Below are positions 12,142 through 24,049 of a stretch of 64,000 bases of DNA, one piece after another. Where the stretch lies: assembly GCA_033002965.1 (NCBI GenBank), contig JAURVB010010386.1, forward strand, positions 38,374 to 102,373, in the 5' to 3' direction. Position numbers and translations under genes: made by a program. The number at the start of each line of letters is the position of its first letter. The first letter of the stretch is position 1. This DNA comes from Piper betle (lineage: Eukaryota; Streptophyta; Magnoliopsida; Piperales; Piperaceae). Below the pieces are notes generated by a model. That model was not told the origin of the DNA. It saw only the letters and a list, made by a program, of their open reading frames with translations, and made no database searches.

Positions 12142-13450
12142 TTGCCCGCTCTAATTTAAGTGCACCTATACTAACAAAAATTTCTCCCTCTTCTTAATAT
12201 ACCCCTGTGACATTGGAAAATATTTGGAAATTAGTGCATCAAACCTCAAACAATATAACAAATAACAGCGTACATTCATTCTTTTCCGGTAATAAATAAT
12301 CATACAACCCTTCCTTTCCCCATTGACTCTTTAACTGCATCCACATCGTGCAAGGTTTCCAAAGCCAATCACCCTAATAGCAAAATATAAATAGCCAAGA
12401 CAAAGAAAACTAATATAAAAACTGTAAAAAGAACTCAAACTACAAAAGCTCTGCAATATTATCCATGCTTGTGGTCTCAAGTCCGGAGCTCGATAACTTC
12501 CACCAAAAAAACGGGGACCAAATCCAACGATTCCATGCGGAACCTCACAAAAACAAATTGAAACAGATTTTCATTCATTATCTATTATCTCAGGTTAAAA
12601 AAATAAAAAAAAGGTATCCTACTGCATGTAACCGCTGACTAACAACATTTTCTTTTCAGGGAAGCAAGAAAAACAAAGATCGAACAGAATTCGATATAGA
12701 ACCATAGCAATAAATTCCAACATAAACTCAAATGAAACAAGAAGCAGGATCTCACCCTAGAAAAAAAAAAAGGCCATCCCATAACATAAATTCATCTAGC
12801 AACAACATATAAAACAAACAACCACAGCCCAAAGCAGTAAACACTCCAACAACAAACAAAAACTCCCCAAACACCAAACACCAAACACCCACCGCAGAAA
12901 CAGTTCAACCAAAGGAACACTGATGCAACGGCCATTATCACAGCAACAAGAAGCGCCAACGGCTCAAAAAACTTACTCCCAATAACGCCGAAAACTTCGG
13001 CCGGAAAAAAAACCTAGCTAGACCACCGGAGATGAGCCACCAACACCATCACCGAAAATGCCAGATATGGCAAAATAATAAGAGATTGAGAAAGCAAGGG
13101 GTCAAAGAGAAAGCAATCTGACACGGCGATACATGACACTGACAGAGGGTAAAGTGCGCAAGGAAAGGGGAGGGGCGAAGGGCACCGCCACCACCATGCG
13201 CAGAGGGCGGTGCGAAGGGGAGGGGGAAAGGCATAATAAAAAGGAAAAGGTGCGAGGCGAAGGACAGCATGCAGACAGGGTGGCTCTTAGCCAGCTCACC
13301 ACCACCCGTCTCTCATTCATCCCTAAACAATATAATTTCCCTCATTCGTATACATTCGTCCATATTAGTTCTTCTTCTCGTGTAATAAAAAAGAAAGATT
13401 GTATCATCGTTGTTATTAGTGTTTAAGATTCCTCCTTCCAAACCACAATT
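12142..13450 (-). promoter_or_regulatory. TOL5-like 5' leader and promoter region
   Basis: Upstream of the TOL5-like start codon (12139-12141). The AT-rich part near 12150-12950 looks like a leader intron. A GC-richer stretch at about 12960-13320 probably holds the leader exon and promoter. Small open frames on both strands (13049-13320, 13133-13426) are arginine-rich or low complexity and are not convincing genes. Confidence 0.35.
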
Positions 13451-13601
13451 TGCGGTCACATGGGTGGTGTTTCTCTAAGCAGGCATATCGCTTTGGCTAC
13501 AAACGGAATATGGAATACGTTTCAGTAGAAAAGGATATGTCGTTTGCCAAGATTTCCAAACCCTATGTGATAAGAATGGGATTGATTGAGTATGTTTCGC
13601 A

Positions 13602-13632
13602 GAGAAAGAAAGAAAGAAAGAAAGAAAGAAAA
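13602..13632. repeat. (GAAA)n microsatellite
   Basis: About seven uninterrupted GAAA units. Confidence 0.95.
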
Positions 13633-14807
13633 CATTATAACCAGGTGTCAAGCGTGTAGTGCGCAGAGGCGTCTGGACCATGGAGGTATGTGCCATGTTC
13701 TTGCTTGTGCCGTGTCTCCTTTATAAGGTGTCTCACATGTTCCGCCATTCTTGTTTCTGGAGAGGCTATTAGGCTAAATCTCAATCTGGGCCACCCTGGA
13801 TTGGAGCATGGGGGGACTATTATCCCGCCCTACTGGGGGTGGGGTGTTCATGATTTCAAGCGGTGGGGACTGCCGATTGGATGATCTGTATTTGAAATTG
13901 TTGACGTACGTACATTCGACCCACATATCAAAGGGTATTCTATGGCGTTTGTACAAATTTATACTGTTGCATCGTCCAATTCCTTCTTCCTCCTCCCTCC
14001 TCCCTTCCTCCTCCATCGCGGCCTTCTATTTTCCTAATCGCAGAAGTTTTGGCCTCTACTGCTCCAACAGCACCACCTGGTCATACCTTAGCCCGACATC
14101 TCCTCCTCTCAGGCTAAGCATTTTTACCGCGAGAACGATGTGGTAAGGTTACTATTGATCCAAATAGGCCTTAATCTTTGATAGCCAATTAAACAATTAG
14201 TTTATGAAAATTAGTCGGGTGAACAAAATATGGCTTATATGCACCAATAGACAACTTAGTGCAACGTGTTTGATGTAAGAAGTAACACAACGAATTGGAG
14301 CCGTCCGATCAATAATGACCACATTTTATTTGGGAAACAGGTTGAATTGATTTTATTTTGGATAGAACAAAATTATTATCTTTAGTCTAATATATTTTTT
14401 CAATTTTAAAAATTAATTATAATAAATTGTATACTTTTTAGTATAATAAAATTCAAGATATTATGGATTATTCTTACTTACCACATAAACTCCAACTATG
14501 CACGGTGAGAAACCATTGTCAATTATAGACGCTATAATTATATGGAAATGGACTCGTTCGTAGAGAAAAAAAGAAGAATAAGAAGAGAAGAGACACCTTA
14601 TCCAAGGATGAATTTCTTATTGTAAATGACACGTATCTTATAAGTTCACATATATGATTCAATTTTCTTAAGTATTCATGGAATTTAATAACTACATTCA
14701 ATATTAATTTATAGACATTTTAGTTCGATGATTTCAAATAATGAATGTATTTAATAATTATGTGAAATATTTATGCACACAAATTACTTTAATACTTTTA
14801 TATTTAA
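13633..14807. other. intergenic, no gene recognised
   Basis: Overlapping short open frames on both strands at 13690-14146 lack family motifs. The rest is AT-rich. No element borders are clear. Confidence 0.35.
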
Positions 14808-15056
14808 GGTCCGTTTAGTTGCGTGGAAAAGTGTAAATAAAAAAACTAATATAAAATATAAATACAATGAAATAAAATCGCAAGAAAATTTAAAAAAAAA
14901 TTCTTATATATTTGAATATTCTCATGTGCAAATGCACGTGCTTTCTGGAATTAAAATTTCTTTTAATTAAATTTCAAGACATTTAAACACAAAAAATTGT
15001 GACCTACAAATTCTACATTTCTTTCGTATAATTTTAAAACAACCAAACAAACCCTT
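14808..15056. mobile_element. MITE-like element, copy 1
   Basis: Starts GGTCCGTTTAGTTG and ends CAACCAAACAAACCCTT, whose reverse complement matches the start imperfectly. The AT-rich interior, about 250 bp, is shared with the copy at 15354. No coding capacity. Superfamily uncertain because the target duplication is unclear. Confidence 0.55.
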
Positions 15057-15353
15057 AAAAATTACATCTAACAAATCTAAATAATATATAAATATGACTC
15101 AAATTTTCTATTATTTCCCATTAATGATATTTTATATTATTTTTAAAAGAAAATGCTTCTTTCATGGCATAAAATAAAGAAGCCTCTTAAAAGAGGCGAA
15201 ATTAATAAATTAATAAGTACGACAAAAGCAAAGAAGTAATCAACAAAAATAAAGGACTCCTTATGGTATTTTTGGTTGTCTTTAAATTGCATAAAAGAAA
15301 CTGTAAAATTTAGAAGACAAAAATTTTCTTTATTTAGATGTCTTTAAATTTAT

Positions 15354-15707
15354 GGTTCGTTTGGTTGATAATAAAATAATGTAGATGAAAAAAAATCCAT
15401 ATGAAATATAAATATAACGAGATAAAATGGCATGAAAATTTATAAAAAAATTGTCTCACTTGTTTGGACAGTAGGAAAATAATATAAAAATGAAATATTC
15501 CTTCTCATACGCATATACATGTGCCTCTCAAAATTTCTCCTAATTTTTTTATTTTTTATAAAAAAATATTACTTTGTAAAAGTTTTACATAGACTTAGAA
15601 ATTAAATTTATTTTGACTAAATTTTAAGATATCCAAATACTTGAAAATTTGTAAGCTCCAAATTTATAATTCTTTCATGTGATTTTAGGACAATCAAATA
15701 GAATTTA
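15354..15707. mobile_element. MITE-like element, copy 2
   Basis: Starts GGTTCGTTTGGTTG and ends CAATCAAATAGAATTTA. The order of motifs inside (ATAAAATATAAATA-like, GATAAAAT, GAAAATTTA) follows copy 1. Longer and more diverged. Confidence 0.5.
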
Positions 15708-16386
15708 GTGGTGTTTGGATGTCTTTACGTGTAATAAAAACTAGGTATGAATTGAGCGATGCGCTATCCGATGAAGACCATGGTATGGTGAGGCAGTGGG
15801 GTGACAAAGGGGAGGGAGAGGTTGGGAGCTATTCGATGAAGCAAAAACAATAACAGGCTCCTTCGCCAACTACTATGGCAGTAGTGGAGGCTCCATAGTG
15901 GAGGCTCCAATATCCACGTGTTGGTGGGATCGTTGGTGGTGTTGAAGTGAGATTAGAGCTCTGGAAGATGAGGTCGGTAGAGCCGAGCTCGGTGGGGAGG
16001 GGGATGCAGACTATGAAATGGTGAGGCAGTTGGGCAGCAGGGCACCGGGGGCGGCATGGTGGCGGGGTGGCAAAGGGGAGGGAGAGCCTGAAACATAGCC
16101 ATCTTGGGAGCCAAACTTTTTTGATCATTGAGTGAATTTTGAATGGCCAGATCAAAAGTAAAACACAACCATCTTGGTTGTGCTAGAGCACACACAACCC
16201 GCCATATATATATATATTATGGAACATATTAGAGAGATCCGCTGTGTTGTGTTAATCAATGTTATTATGATTTCCACGAGGCATAACGTGCATTGTGGTT
16301 GATGATTAATGTATTTTACTCTTTTAGAATTTCCCTTGTGCTATCATGTCGCGTATGATAATGTATGCTAAAATACACTTACACAT
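15708..16386. other. intergenic, no gene recognised
   Basis: A GC-richer stretch at 15770-16190 has overlapping minus-strand frames (15829-16155, 15953-16195) with proline-rich, low-complexity translations. A short (AT)n run lies near 16206. Nothing supports a gene. Confidence 0.35.
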
Positions 16387-16922
16387 TGTTGGGATTAATC
16401 AAACAAACCAAATGCAAATCTCTTATTTCAACACATAAGAATGAGAAGTACCAAACAAATAGAGAGATCAGACAAACCAAATTTTACGTGGAAAACCTTA
16501 AATTTGGGAAAAAAACCACGGGACAAATAGTCAGATCAAATTTATTATATCACAAACCAAATACAGAACAAATATACAGGAAAACAAACTTCCTAATACC
16601 AATTTATTATATTTTCTACAAAATTAGTATTGGCCAAGAAAGAAAATAAAGAATTACGGATTACAAATAAGAACTTGTCAAAGTTACCATTGACGATTGC
16701 AAGCGAATCTCAACAAAACATTCACATTTTTTCAATCCACACAATTTTCTTTCTCCCTTTACAACAACATTTTTTCTCCAAAACCCAAAAACCAAAAATT
16801 AAGAAAGAAAAGGGTGGTATGTTACGTTTATTCATTTCAATTAATCAAATCTTCAAAATTTTGGTTTTTAACCAAAATAAAGTTACAATTTCATGTATTT
16901 ATGAAGGAGGGACAACCCAACA
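16387..16922. mobile_element. solo LTR-like repeat
   Basis: A 536-bp block bounded by TGTTGGG and CCCAACA, flanked by CACAT and CATGT (three of five positions match). The first 170 bp resemble 63824-64000, so this is a dispersed repeat. Orientation is uncertain. Open frames inside (16365-16649, 16630-17316) are chance AT-rich frames. Confidence 0.55.
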
Positions 16923-17309
16923 CATGTCAATGCTAAACCTTACACATAATTATTATAAATCAATCAATACTAAATACGCTGATATATATATATATAGGGC
17001 GCAAAGCAGCATATTTGATTATGGGCTGTTGGATCCAAATCCAGCAGCCCACAACCAAAATTTCTACCCCCCTTCTTCTCTCGTTTTCACCCCCTTCTCC
17101 CATTTTTCTCCTGGCAGTCACCTCTGCCGCGGACCGCCCCGTCATCGGCCCTACTCGCAGCGGCCGCCCCCCGTGTTCCCACCCCCCATCCCTTGCCCCA
17201 GCTCGCAGCCGCTGCCCCACCCTCGCAATCCCCCCACCCGCCCCGCTGCGGCAGTCCCCTTGCCTGTAGTCGCCAACCCACCCTCGCAATGCCCAAGGGG
17301 GAGGGTAAT

Positions 17310-18078
17310 ATTGTAATTAAAATTTTATTCGGTCATGACTTGAGTCAATTTTTTTATTACAAAATAAATTTTAAAAAATAAAATAATTTTGTAATAAAAA
17401 TTTGACTCGAGTCTAGATTCGAGTCAATATTATGAATTAAATTTAAAAATAAAATAAAATAATTTTGTAATAAAAACTTGACTCGGTCTAGTATGAGACA
17501 GAGTCAAGTTTTTATTATAAAATAAATTTTAAAAATAAATTAATTTCGTAATAGAAACTTAGACTCGGTCCCTATTTGAGTCAATATTACAAATTAACGA
17601 GACCGAGTCAAGTTTTTATGACAAAATTATTTTATTTTATTTTTAAAATTAATTTGTAATATTGACTCGAATCAGGACAAAATTAAGTTTCTATTACAAA
17701 ATTATTTTATTTTTTTAAATTTATTTTGTAATAAAAACTTGACCCAATCGTGTGCGGGACTGAGTTAAGTTTTTATTACAAAATTATTTTATTTTTTAAA
17801 AATTTAATTTGTAATATTGACTCGAATTGGGACCGGGTCAAGTTTCTATTATAAAATTATTTTATTTTTTAAAATTTATTTTGTAATAAAAACGTGATTT
17901 AAGTCAAGTTTTTATTACAAAATTATTTTATTTTATTTTTTTAAATTTAATTCGTTATATTGACTCGAATCGTGACATAATCAAGTTTTATTACAAAATT
18001 ATTTTATTTTTTAAAAACTTATTTTATAATAAAAAAATTGACTCGAGTCGTGACCGAATAAAGTTTTTATTATGATAC
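17310..18078. repeat. AT-rich core of alternating inverted motifs
   Basis: Motifs of the form AAACTTGACTC and GAGTCAAGTTTTTATTAC alternate with AATTTGTAATATTGACTCGA about every 60-100 bp, joined by AAATTATTTTATTTT-type spacers. At least eight GAGTCAA or TTGACTC nodes are present in both orientations, so single strands could fold into many hairpins. Confidence 0.75.
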
Positions 18079-18244
18079 TATGCTCCCCCTGTTTCTTCCC
18101 CCCTCTATTTTTTCGTGCCACCCCACCGCCGACGACCTTGCCGCCGATCGAGGTGGGGGCATAGGGGGGTTGGGGTGGGGGGATCACGAGGGTGGGTTGG
18201 CGGTTGCGAGCCAGGGTGGGGAGGTGGTGGGGAACGTAGGTGTG

Positions 18245-18426
18245 GGGGGGGGGGAGGGAGGGGGACTGCCGCAGCGGGGCGGGTAGGGGGATCGTGAGGG
18301 GGGTGGCAGTTGCAAGCGGGGGCGGGGGATGGGTGGGGGGGGGGGAGGGAGGGGGACTGCCGCAGCGGGGCGGGTAGGGGGATCAGGTGAGGGGGGTGGC
18401 AGTTGCAAGCGGGGGCGGGGGATGGG
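18245..18426. repeat. 90-bp G-rich tandem duplication
   Basis: ACTGCCGCAGCGGGG recurs at 18265 and 18355 within a repeated G-rich unit. Runs of 5-13 G make it a strong candidate for G-quadruplex formation on the plus strand and a likely assembly trouble spot. Confidence 0.8.
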
Positions 18427-18799
18427 TGGTGGGAATGCATGAGGCAAGGCAGGGGGTGGGGCAGCGGTTGTGAGCAGGGCCGAGAGGGCAACTGCAACTG
18501 TGGGAGGGCAGGGGCGACTGTGACTGTAGGAGGGTGGGGGTGATCTACGGCAACTGGGAGAAAAAATAGGAGATGGGTGAAAAAGGGAGAAGGGGTGGTT
18601 GGGTAAGAATTTATATTATAAGCCGTTGGATTTAAATCCGACGGCCCACATTAAATATATTGCCATGCCCACATTAAATATATTGCCATTCGACTCTGTA
18701 TTTTACAGAATATATGCACCCCGAAGTAGTATTGGGAGAGATCATACATACTCGGGTTGTGTGAGTAAAAATCGGGCCTTGGCCTTGGGGTCGATATGC

Positions 18800-19071
18800 C
18801 AGGTCCGACCCCAACCATCTTCCTAAATCCGTCGTCGCCCCCTTCCCCTAACTGCCCCGTTCAGAAAACCTAGAAGTCCTCCCCGCGCTTGCCCGCCCCT
18901 CCGCCCAGCAAGAAAGCTTCTTCCACCCGCTTCCCTCTCTTCTCCTCCGATCTCAGCCGTAAAGAAGAAAGAAAAAGACGACCAGATCAATCAAATTGAA
19001 GTCAAGCCACACCCACAAGACCACTGGTCGAAGCGGGGCGACTGTGGAAGAGAAACCTTGGTGCCGACGAC
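18800..19071 (+). other. likely 5' untranslated exon of the CCCH gene
   Basis: A pyrimidine-rich, GC-rich leader ends at an excellent donor (GACG|GTAAGTGC, 19071/19072). It lies on the same strand as, and 1.7 kb upstream of, the acceptor next to the CCCH start codon. The exact transcription start cannot be read. Confidence 0.5.
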
Positions 19072-20331
19072 GGTAAGTGCGTTCTTCCTCATATGTACAG
19101 TTTATTTCTCTACCTCGAGCGTTGTAGCTTCTTGGGAGAACTCAGCGAGGTTGCAACTGATACTGAAATCTGAGATGGGATCTCAGGTAGCAGAATCCAT
19201 ATCAAGTAGATAAGCGTATGGAAGAATTTTTACCTATGGAGGTAGGCTATGACAGAAACCTGACTCAAGGGGTACAAGTGGAAGAGTCATTGTGGGAGAG
19301 TTATTGTGGGAAGCAGGAACTAGTCAGTCAATCGCTATAATTTATACACAAGCAGCTGCAATTGGTAGTAGAAATCTGAGTTGAAGGTAGATGATGGGGA
19401 AGAAAGAGCAGCGGGAGAAAAATAGTCAAATTGTGGAACAGAATAATCCACTCAACTGATCTGGTTAACTGCACTTCTTCATTTTTTAGGGTAATTGCAA
19501 TGGAAAGATTGGAAGCTTAATCAACCAACCTCACAGACTTGATTTGCATTATCGTCATCGTCATCACCATCCGCTCCCCCGCTCCTAATAGTATGGGCTT
19601 TAGAATGGGGATTGTGTCTTTTCACTTCATCAAATTGTAGAACATATCATTGCTCAAGTAGAAAATTTCCATCTCCTTTCTCATTGCTTTTATTGGCACT
19701 CTATTAGCCCTTCCACTGCCCCTTTTTGGTTTACTATGAAATTGCTTGCTTTGTCTCCTCCCAACACATGGATATGTTGTTTCCACGTGCATAGACCGAC
19801 AAATATTGTCTTCACAAATATTATTAACCTAAATAAATTACTATAACGACTTGGCCTAATTGCAGCCTGATGGGTCTAAGTCATCCATTTAATATAGTGT
19901 TAGGAAGATTTATAAATAATAGCTGATATATCTATTGGATCTTATCTGAATAGGTATTGGATGTGGCCCATACCTGTTCAGATCCACTTTAAGACATCAA
20001 CCTAATGCATACACTTTTACTTGATCTTTGTTTTGTGTGACTTCTAAGGTAACTTGTGAATGATGAAATTGATTTTTGTTGTATTCTGTAGTCATTTCAT
20101 TTGCTTAAAAACAAACTTTCAACATCTTTTAGTTTGTGGAAATCTCTCTTGCTGCTTTTTAGGTTTTGCTTCTGTTTGAATCCCATTTTAATCCTATTAT
20201 AAATACAGTGATTCTAATGACGGACAACTCCACAAAATTAGTCCCATCATAAATCAGGCACAAATAGATGAAGAAGAATTAGAAGAAGATTCCCACTTCA
20301 AGGCTTATCATCCTAAGGCAACTAAAGTCTA

Positions 20332-20680
20332 TGTTAGGAGAAATAACCATTAGAAGTTGTCTAATTTAGATGCTTAGTGTGTTTCCTATGTACAATTAGT
20401 AATTGGGTCATTCATTAGGATGAGTTTTTCTTGGGAAGTTTCTTATTTTAGTTGGAGTCTTATTTAGCTCTTTCCTTTTATAGGATTAAGTCTTGTTTTA
20501 ATGTTTTCCTAGCTTAAGTCTAAGTTTTATTTTAGTTTTGTTCTAGAACTAGTAGAAGTCTTTTCTTTTATATATAAATGAAGCAATGTAGGCTTTGAGC
20601 TATCATTGATTATCGAGAATAAAGGTGATTTTCTAGATCAAAGTTTTGTTTATCCTTGTTTATCACTATCTCTTCTTCTT
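20332..20680. mobile_element. possible solo LTR in the CCCH leader intron
   Basis: GTCTA flanks both sides (20327-20331 and 20681-20685) of a block starting TGTTAGGAG, which contains a TATATATAAATG box and downstream ATAAAGG. The right end is CTTCTT rather than CA, so this is tentative. Confidence 0.35.
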
Positions 20681-20778
20681 GTCTACATAGTTTGCCATAT
20701 TTATCTAGTTTTTACCTAGGATTGTGTCAAGTCCTTACTTAAGATGTCCTGTTATTTTATATGTCTCAATTTGACTTT

Positions 20779-20922
20779 TCAGGTCTGAGGTGCAATAGTA
20801 GCTGACTGAAGTGTTTATCTGTGGAGGTGTAGATTCAGAGTAAATGAGTATCAGGTCTGACATGCAATAGTAGCTGACTGAAGTGTTTATCTGTGGAGGT
20901 GTAGATTCAGAGTAAATGAGTA
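20779..20922 (+). repeat. 72-bp tandem duplication of splice acceptor and start codon
   Basis: Unit one (20779-20850) and unit two (20851-20922) are nearly identical. Both contain TCAG|GTCTGA, a usable acceptor, and AAATGAGTA, whose ATG is at 20844 in unit one and 20916 in unit two. The first ATG opens only eight codons before a stop; the second opens the CCCH protein. Confidence 0.9.
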
Positions 20923-23900
20923 AAGTCATTGGAAAACGCAGCTCTAAATGGGACTTGACCTCAGAATCTCGGTATCAATCGGACACTAGTGTGAGCAATA
21001 CAGAGGTTGATGATCGTAGTAGCCTTTACCATGATAACAAATCAAAATCTTCATGGTCCTCAAAGAGTGACGGGGGTCATGATAGAAGGTCATCACATGC
21101 TGATAATTTTCATTCTACGAAATTAAAAGATGATCGAAGGGATAGCAAAAACCTGAAGAGAAGTGGCCGTGCTTATAGGGAGGAGACATCTCCACCTTCC
21201 CGAATGCAGGGTAGGGAAGATGATTATGCAGTATGCATGTCACCAGGGCTTGATTCGTGGAGGGAGTCCAATCGTAATCGCAGCCACTCGCCAAGGAATA
21301 AATGGAGTTCAAGATCATGCAGGTGCTGTTCCTGTGAAATCAATATTGCAATTTTTTGTGAGTTTGCTGATCTAGGACAAAAAATCAATGCATTATTGCT
21401 TCCTCTGCTACATAGTTTTCAAGTTCTAAGCATTTACTGATCATTTTACCTTGCCCTTGATATTAAGAAAACCTATTCTACACAGCACTTTGTGTACTCA
21501 AACTCAAATTTTCAAATGTCAGATGGATGATGCATCCTTATTCTAAAAGAAAGAAGAAAAGAAAAAGGTGTCTAGTTAAGGGGCTATTATGCAGCTATGA
21601 ATGGTGCACAATTATTTATACTTTTGACATAATTCTTTTCTTTTGTTGTATCTAATCATTACAGGAGCACAAGCAGAAGTAGAAGCCCCGGTCATGGTTT
21701 TAAGCGGGAACCTGAAAGATGGGCAGATAGAAATGAGAATGGACCCAAAGGAATGAATAAGCCATGCAAGGATTTTGCGGGTGGAAGATGCAAAAGGGGA
21801 AATCAATGTCGGTTTCTTCATGATCAATATGGTGGTGGCAAAAGCATTATGATTTTGCTTTGTCAGGAAACAGGGAGGAAAGTAGGCTTGAAAAAAGATA
21901 TTCTTCAGGGTATTCTCATCCTAACAATGAGGCTTTTGAAGATGCAATGGAAAGAGATGGGGGCAAGTCCTCACTTCTTTGCCCAGATTTTGAAAGAGGT
22001 AGGTGCCACAGAGGATCTTCTTGTAAGTATGTCCACGGCAACTCTAATGACGGTTATGGTGGGGTCAGGCATATCAGCCATATTAGACCTGAAACATGAG
22101 AACCGCAGGGTTGGTGATACATTGTGCAAGTATTTTGCTAATGGTCGATGTCGCAATGGAGATAATTGCAAATTTTCTCATGGTGTGTCAGGGCGTTTGA
22201 ATTTGGTCGAGCGGCTCCCCAATGCAAAAGATGTTTATGATAGGGAAAATGAGAATAGATCGTGGGATGACTTTTTGAGTGGAGCAAAGGTCAACAATGA
22301 ACCTATACCCAGTTTTGAAGCAAGAAGCGAGGACAAACAGGACAGGCCAGAGTGGGATAATAATATTCCTGTGAAAAACACAACCCCTAACTCTCTGAAG
22401 TGGCAGATGCAAAATGGTTCTGGTGGTTTTACTACTGAAATGTGTGAGGATAGTGATCCTCACCATGTGTTGAGAACCGATACTATTCAAAGTTCTTTCA
22501 ATCATGTGCAGATCAGTAATGCTAACAATTCAGAGCATCTGCCTTTCAACAATGTTGACAGTTCTGAGCATCTTCCTGCACAGGACAAAGAAGGCAGACT
22601 TCGTGTTTCTCAAAAGCCCCCAGATCATTTACTGGAAGCTGTATTGAACAGTCAAGGCCAAGTGTCTCTCCTTGGCTCCTCAGCTATTCAGAGTTCTGTT
22701 TCTCATGAACTGGTTGAGCATACTGTTCTCCCACCAGAAGATAACACAAATTTAGCTGTAGATCTCCCATCAGCTTCAAATGTACAGACATTTTCTGTTC
22801 ATCAGCTCGGAAAAATTTTAGACGTGGGAAATTTTAATAATCATCAATTCAATAGTATGGCTTCTGCTGCACCCACTTTAGCTATGATTGAGGAGCTTCC
22901 TCGAGCAACAGAGCCTGCTGTTTTGGATCAAGTGCTTGCAAATGGAGCAAACCTTGTAAAGTTGTATGCCACTTTAGGCTCTCTACATCCATATTCACAA
23001 GCTAATCATCAGGGGTCTCTTGATTCAAAACCTTTCAATCATTCAAATCAGTATGATCCATTAAGTGATAGTCTGGTCCAAGTTAATACAAGTGCTATCA
23101 GTGAAGCCACAATATCTTTGCTATGCATTCCAGAAGGAAAATGTCCGGCAGTTGAAGAGGGCCAAAACCATTCAAAAAGCAATGAATCAGTGACTGTTAT
23201 TAATGATAAAATGATAGATGGAAGTAATGTAGCTGGACGGGCTGCAGATAAGGAAGAGAAAGTGTTGCTCGTGGAAAGTAAGGAAACTGCTGAAGTTGAG
23301 GCAAATAAAGTCAACAAAGAGAATGATGCGGACATTGCTGAGGATAAAACTGGTGGTGAAGACCCAAAAGAGGAAGACAAGAAAGGCAAGAGCGCGAAGG
23401 ATGGCCGCATGTTTAAATTTGCACTAGTAGCATTTGTCAAGGAGATCCTTAAACCTACTTGGAGGGAGGGTCAAATGAGCAGGGAGGCTCACAAAACCAT
23501 TGTTAAGAAAGTTGTTGACAAAATTACCGGTTCTTTGCGTGGGCCTAATATTCCACAAACTCAAGAGACTATTGATATGTATCTGTCACATTCAAAGGAA
23601 AAAGTTTCCAAACTCATTCAGGTCAGCTGCGCATGTCCGCTTGTCATTTTTTTTCCTCTAATGTTTTCAAGGATGGGGATTTTCAAGGACGCGGACATTG
23701 CTTGATTCAAATTAGCGTTATGAGCATTTCCATCTGCAGGAAACATTTGCTTTTTAATGGATCTTTTTTGAAATAAAAATTATGCAATAACTAAAATTAG
23801 TTGTTTTATATACTGCTCCTTTTAACATAGCCACAACCCTATTTTATGATATACCATTCATTATGAGCATTTCCATCTATGCTTACTGGGAGATTGATTA

Positions 23901-24049
23901 GCAAGCTTAAATCTTGTGGCGATGTTAAAACCGCTCTTTTGTGTTGCACCATTCATTATTTAAATAAACTATTTTATGACGTGTCCTTTATTCTCTAAAT
24001 CAACTATTTTGGTTCCTTGCAGGCATATGTTGAGAAGTACAAGACATAG
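20916..24049 (+). CDS. CCCH zinc-finger protein with C-terminal SRI-like domain (C3H38-like)
   Basis: Predicted nuclear RNA-binding protein. Coding exons: 20916-21322, 21665-23621 and 24023-24049, with matching phases (about 796 codons). The N-terminus is rich in Ser, Arg and Asp (RS-like). Finger 1 (CKDFAGGRC...CRFLH) and finger 3 (CKYFANGRC...CKFSH) fit C-X7-C-X5-C-X3-H in the main frame. A long Gln/Ser/Asn-rich middle and an acidic Lys/Glu region follow. The end ([17 protein letters not shown] to [12 protein letters not shown]) resembles the Set2-Rpb1-interacting fold. A perfect finger 2 (CPDFERGRC...CKYVH, about 21980-22036) is present only in another frame between about 21838 and 22098, so two opposite one-base slips replace it with unrelated text. 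The start at 20916 is chosen because the acceptor lies just upstream and the first ATG copy is stopped. The C3H38-type name is from memory. Confidence 0.8.

Larger units (their letters stand above)
17023..18645. mobile_element. large composite inverted repeat, probable TIR-type DNA element
   Basis: Each outer end carries a short perfect or near-perfect palindrome built on GGATCCAAATCC (17023-17050) or GGATTTAAATCC (18622-18645), flanked by GGGC/GCCC. Inside these lie inverted arms. The left arm (about 17050-17310, C-rich) is an imperfect reverse complement of the right arm (about 18080-18620, G-rich), including CCGCTGCGGCAGT against ACTGCCGCAGCGG. The right arm is longer through tandem duplication. 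The core (17310-18078) is AT-rich. No transposase is visible; long proline- or glycine-rich frames are low complexity. It ends roughly 150 bp before the leader of the CCCH gene. Confidence 0.65.

Noticed and set aside
16960..17316. Proline-, alanine- or glycine-rich open frames on both strands
   Set aside because: They are translations of C-rich/G-rich inverted arms; all frames are open for compositional reasons and none has a domain.
15493..18080. CRISPR-like array from regularly spaced motifs
   Set aside because: Spacing is irregular, motifs are inverted and AT-rich, and the window is a plant genome.
18080..18497. Long glycine-rich (+) and proline-rich (-) frames resembling extensins or glycine-rich proteins
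   Set aside because: Pure G-run sequence with a 90-bp duplication; no signal peptide or regular hydroxyproline motif.
21860..22099. Separate small CCCH gene
   Set aside because: The frame has no ATG and its flanks continue the larger CCCH protein; it is the frame-shifted middle of that gene.
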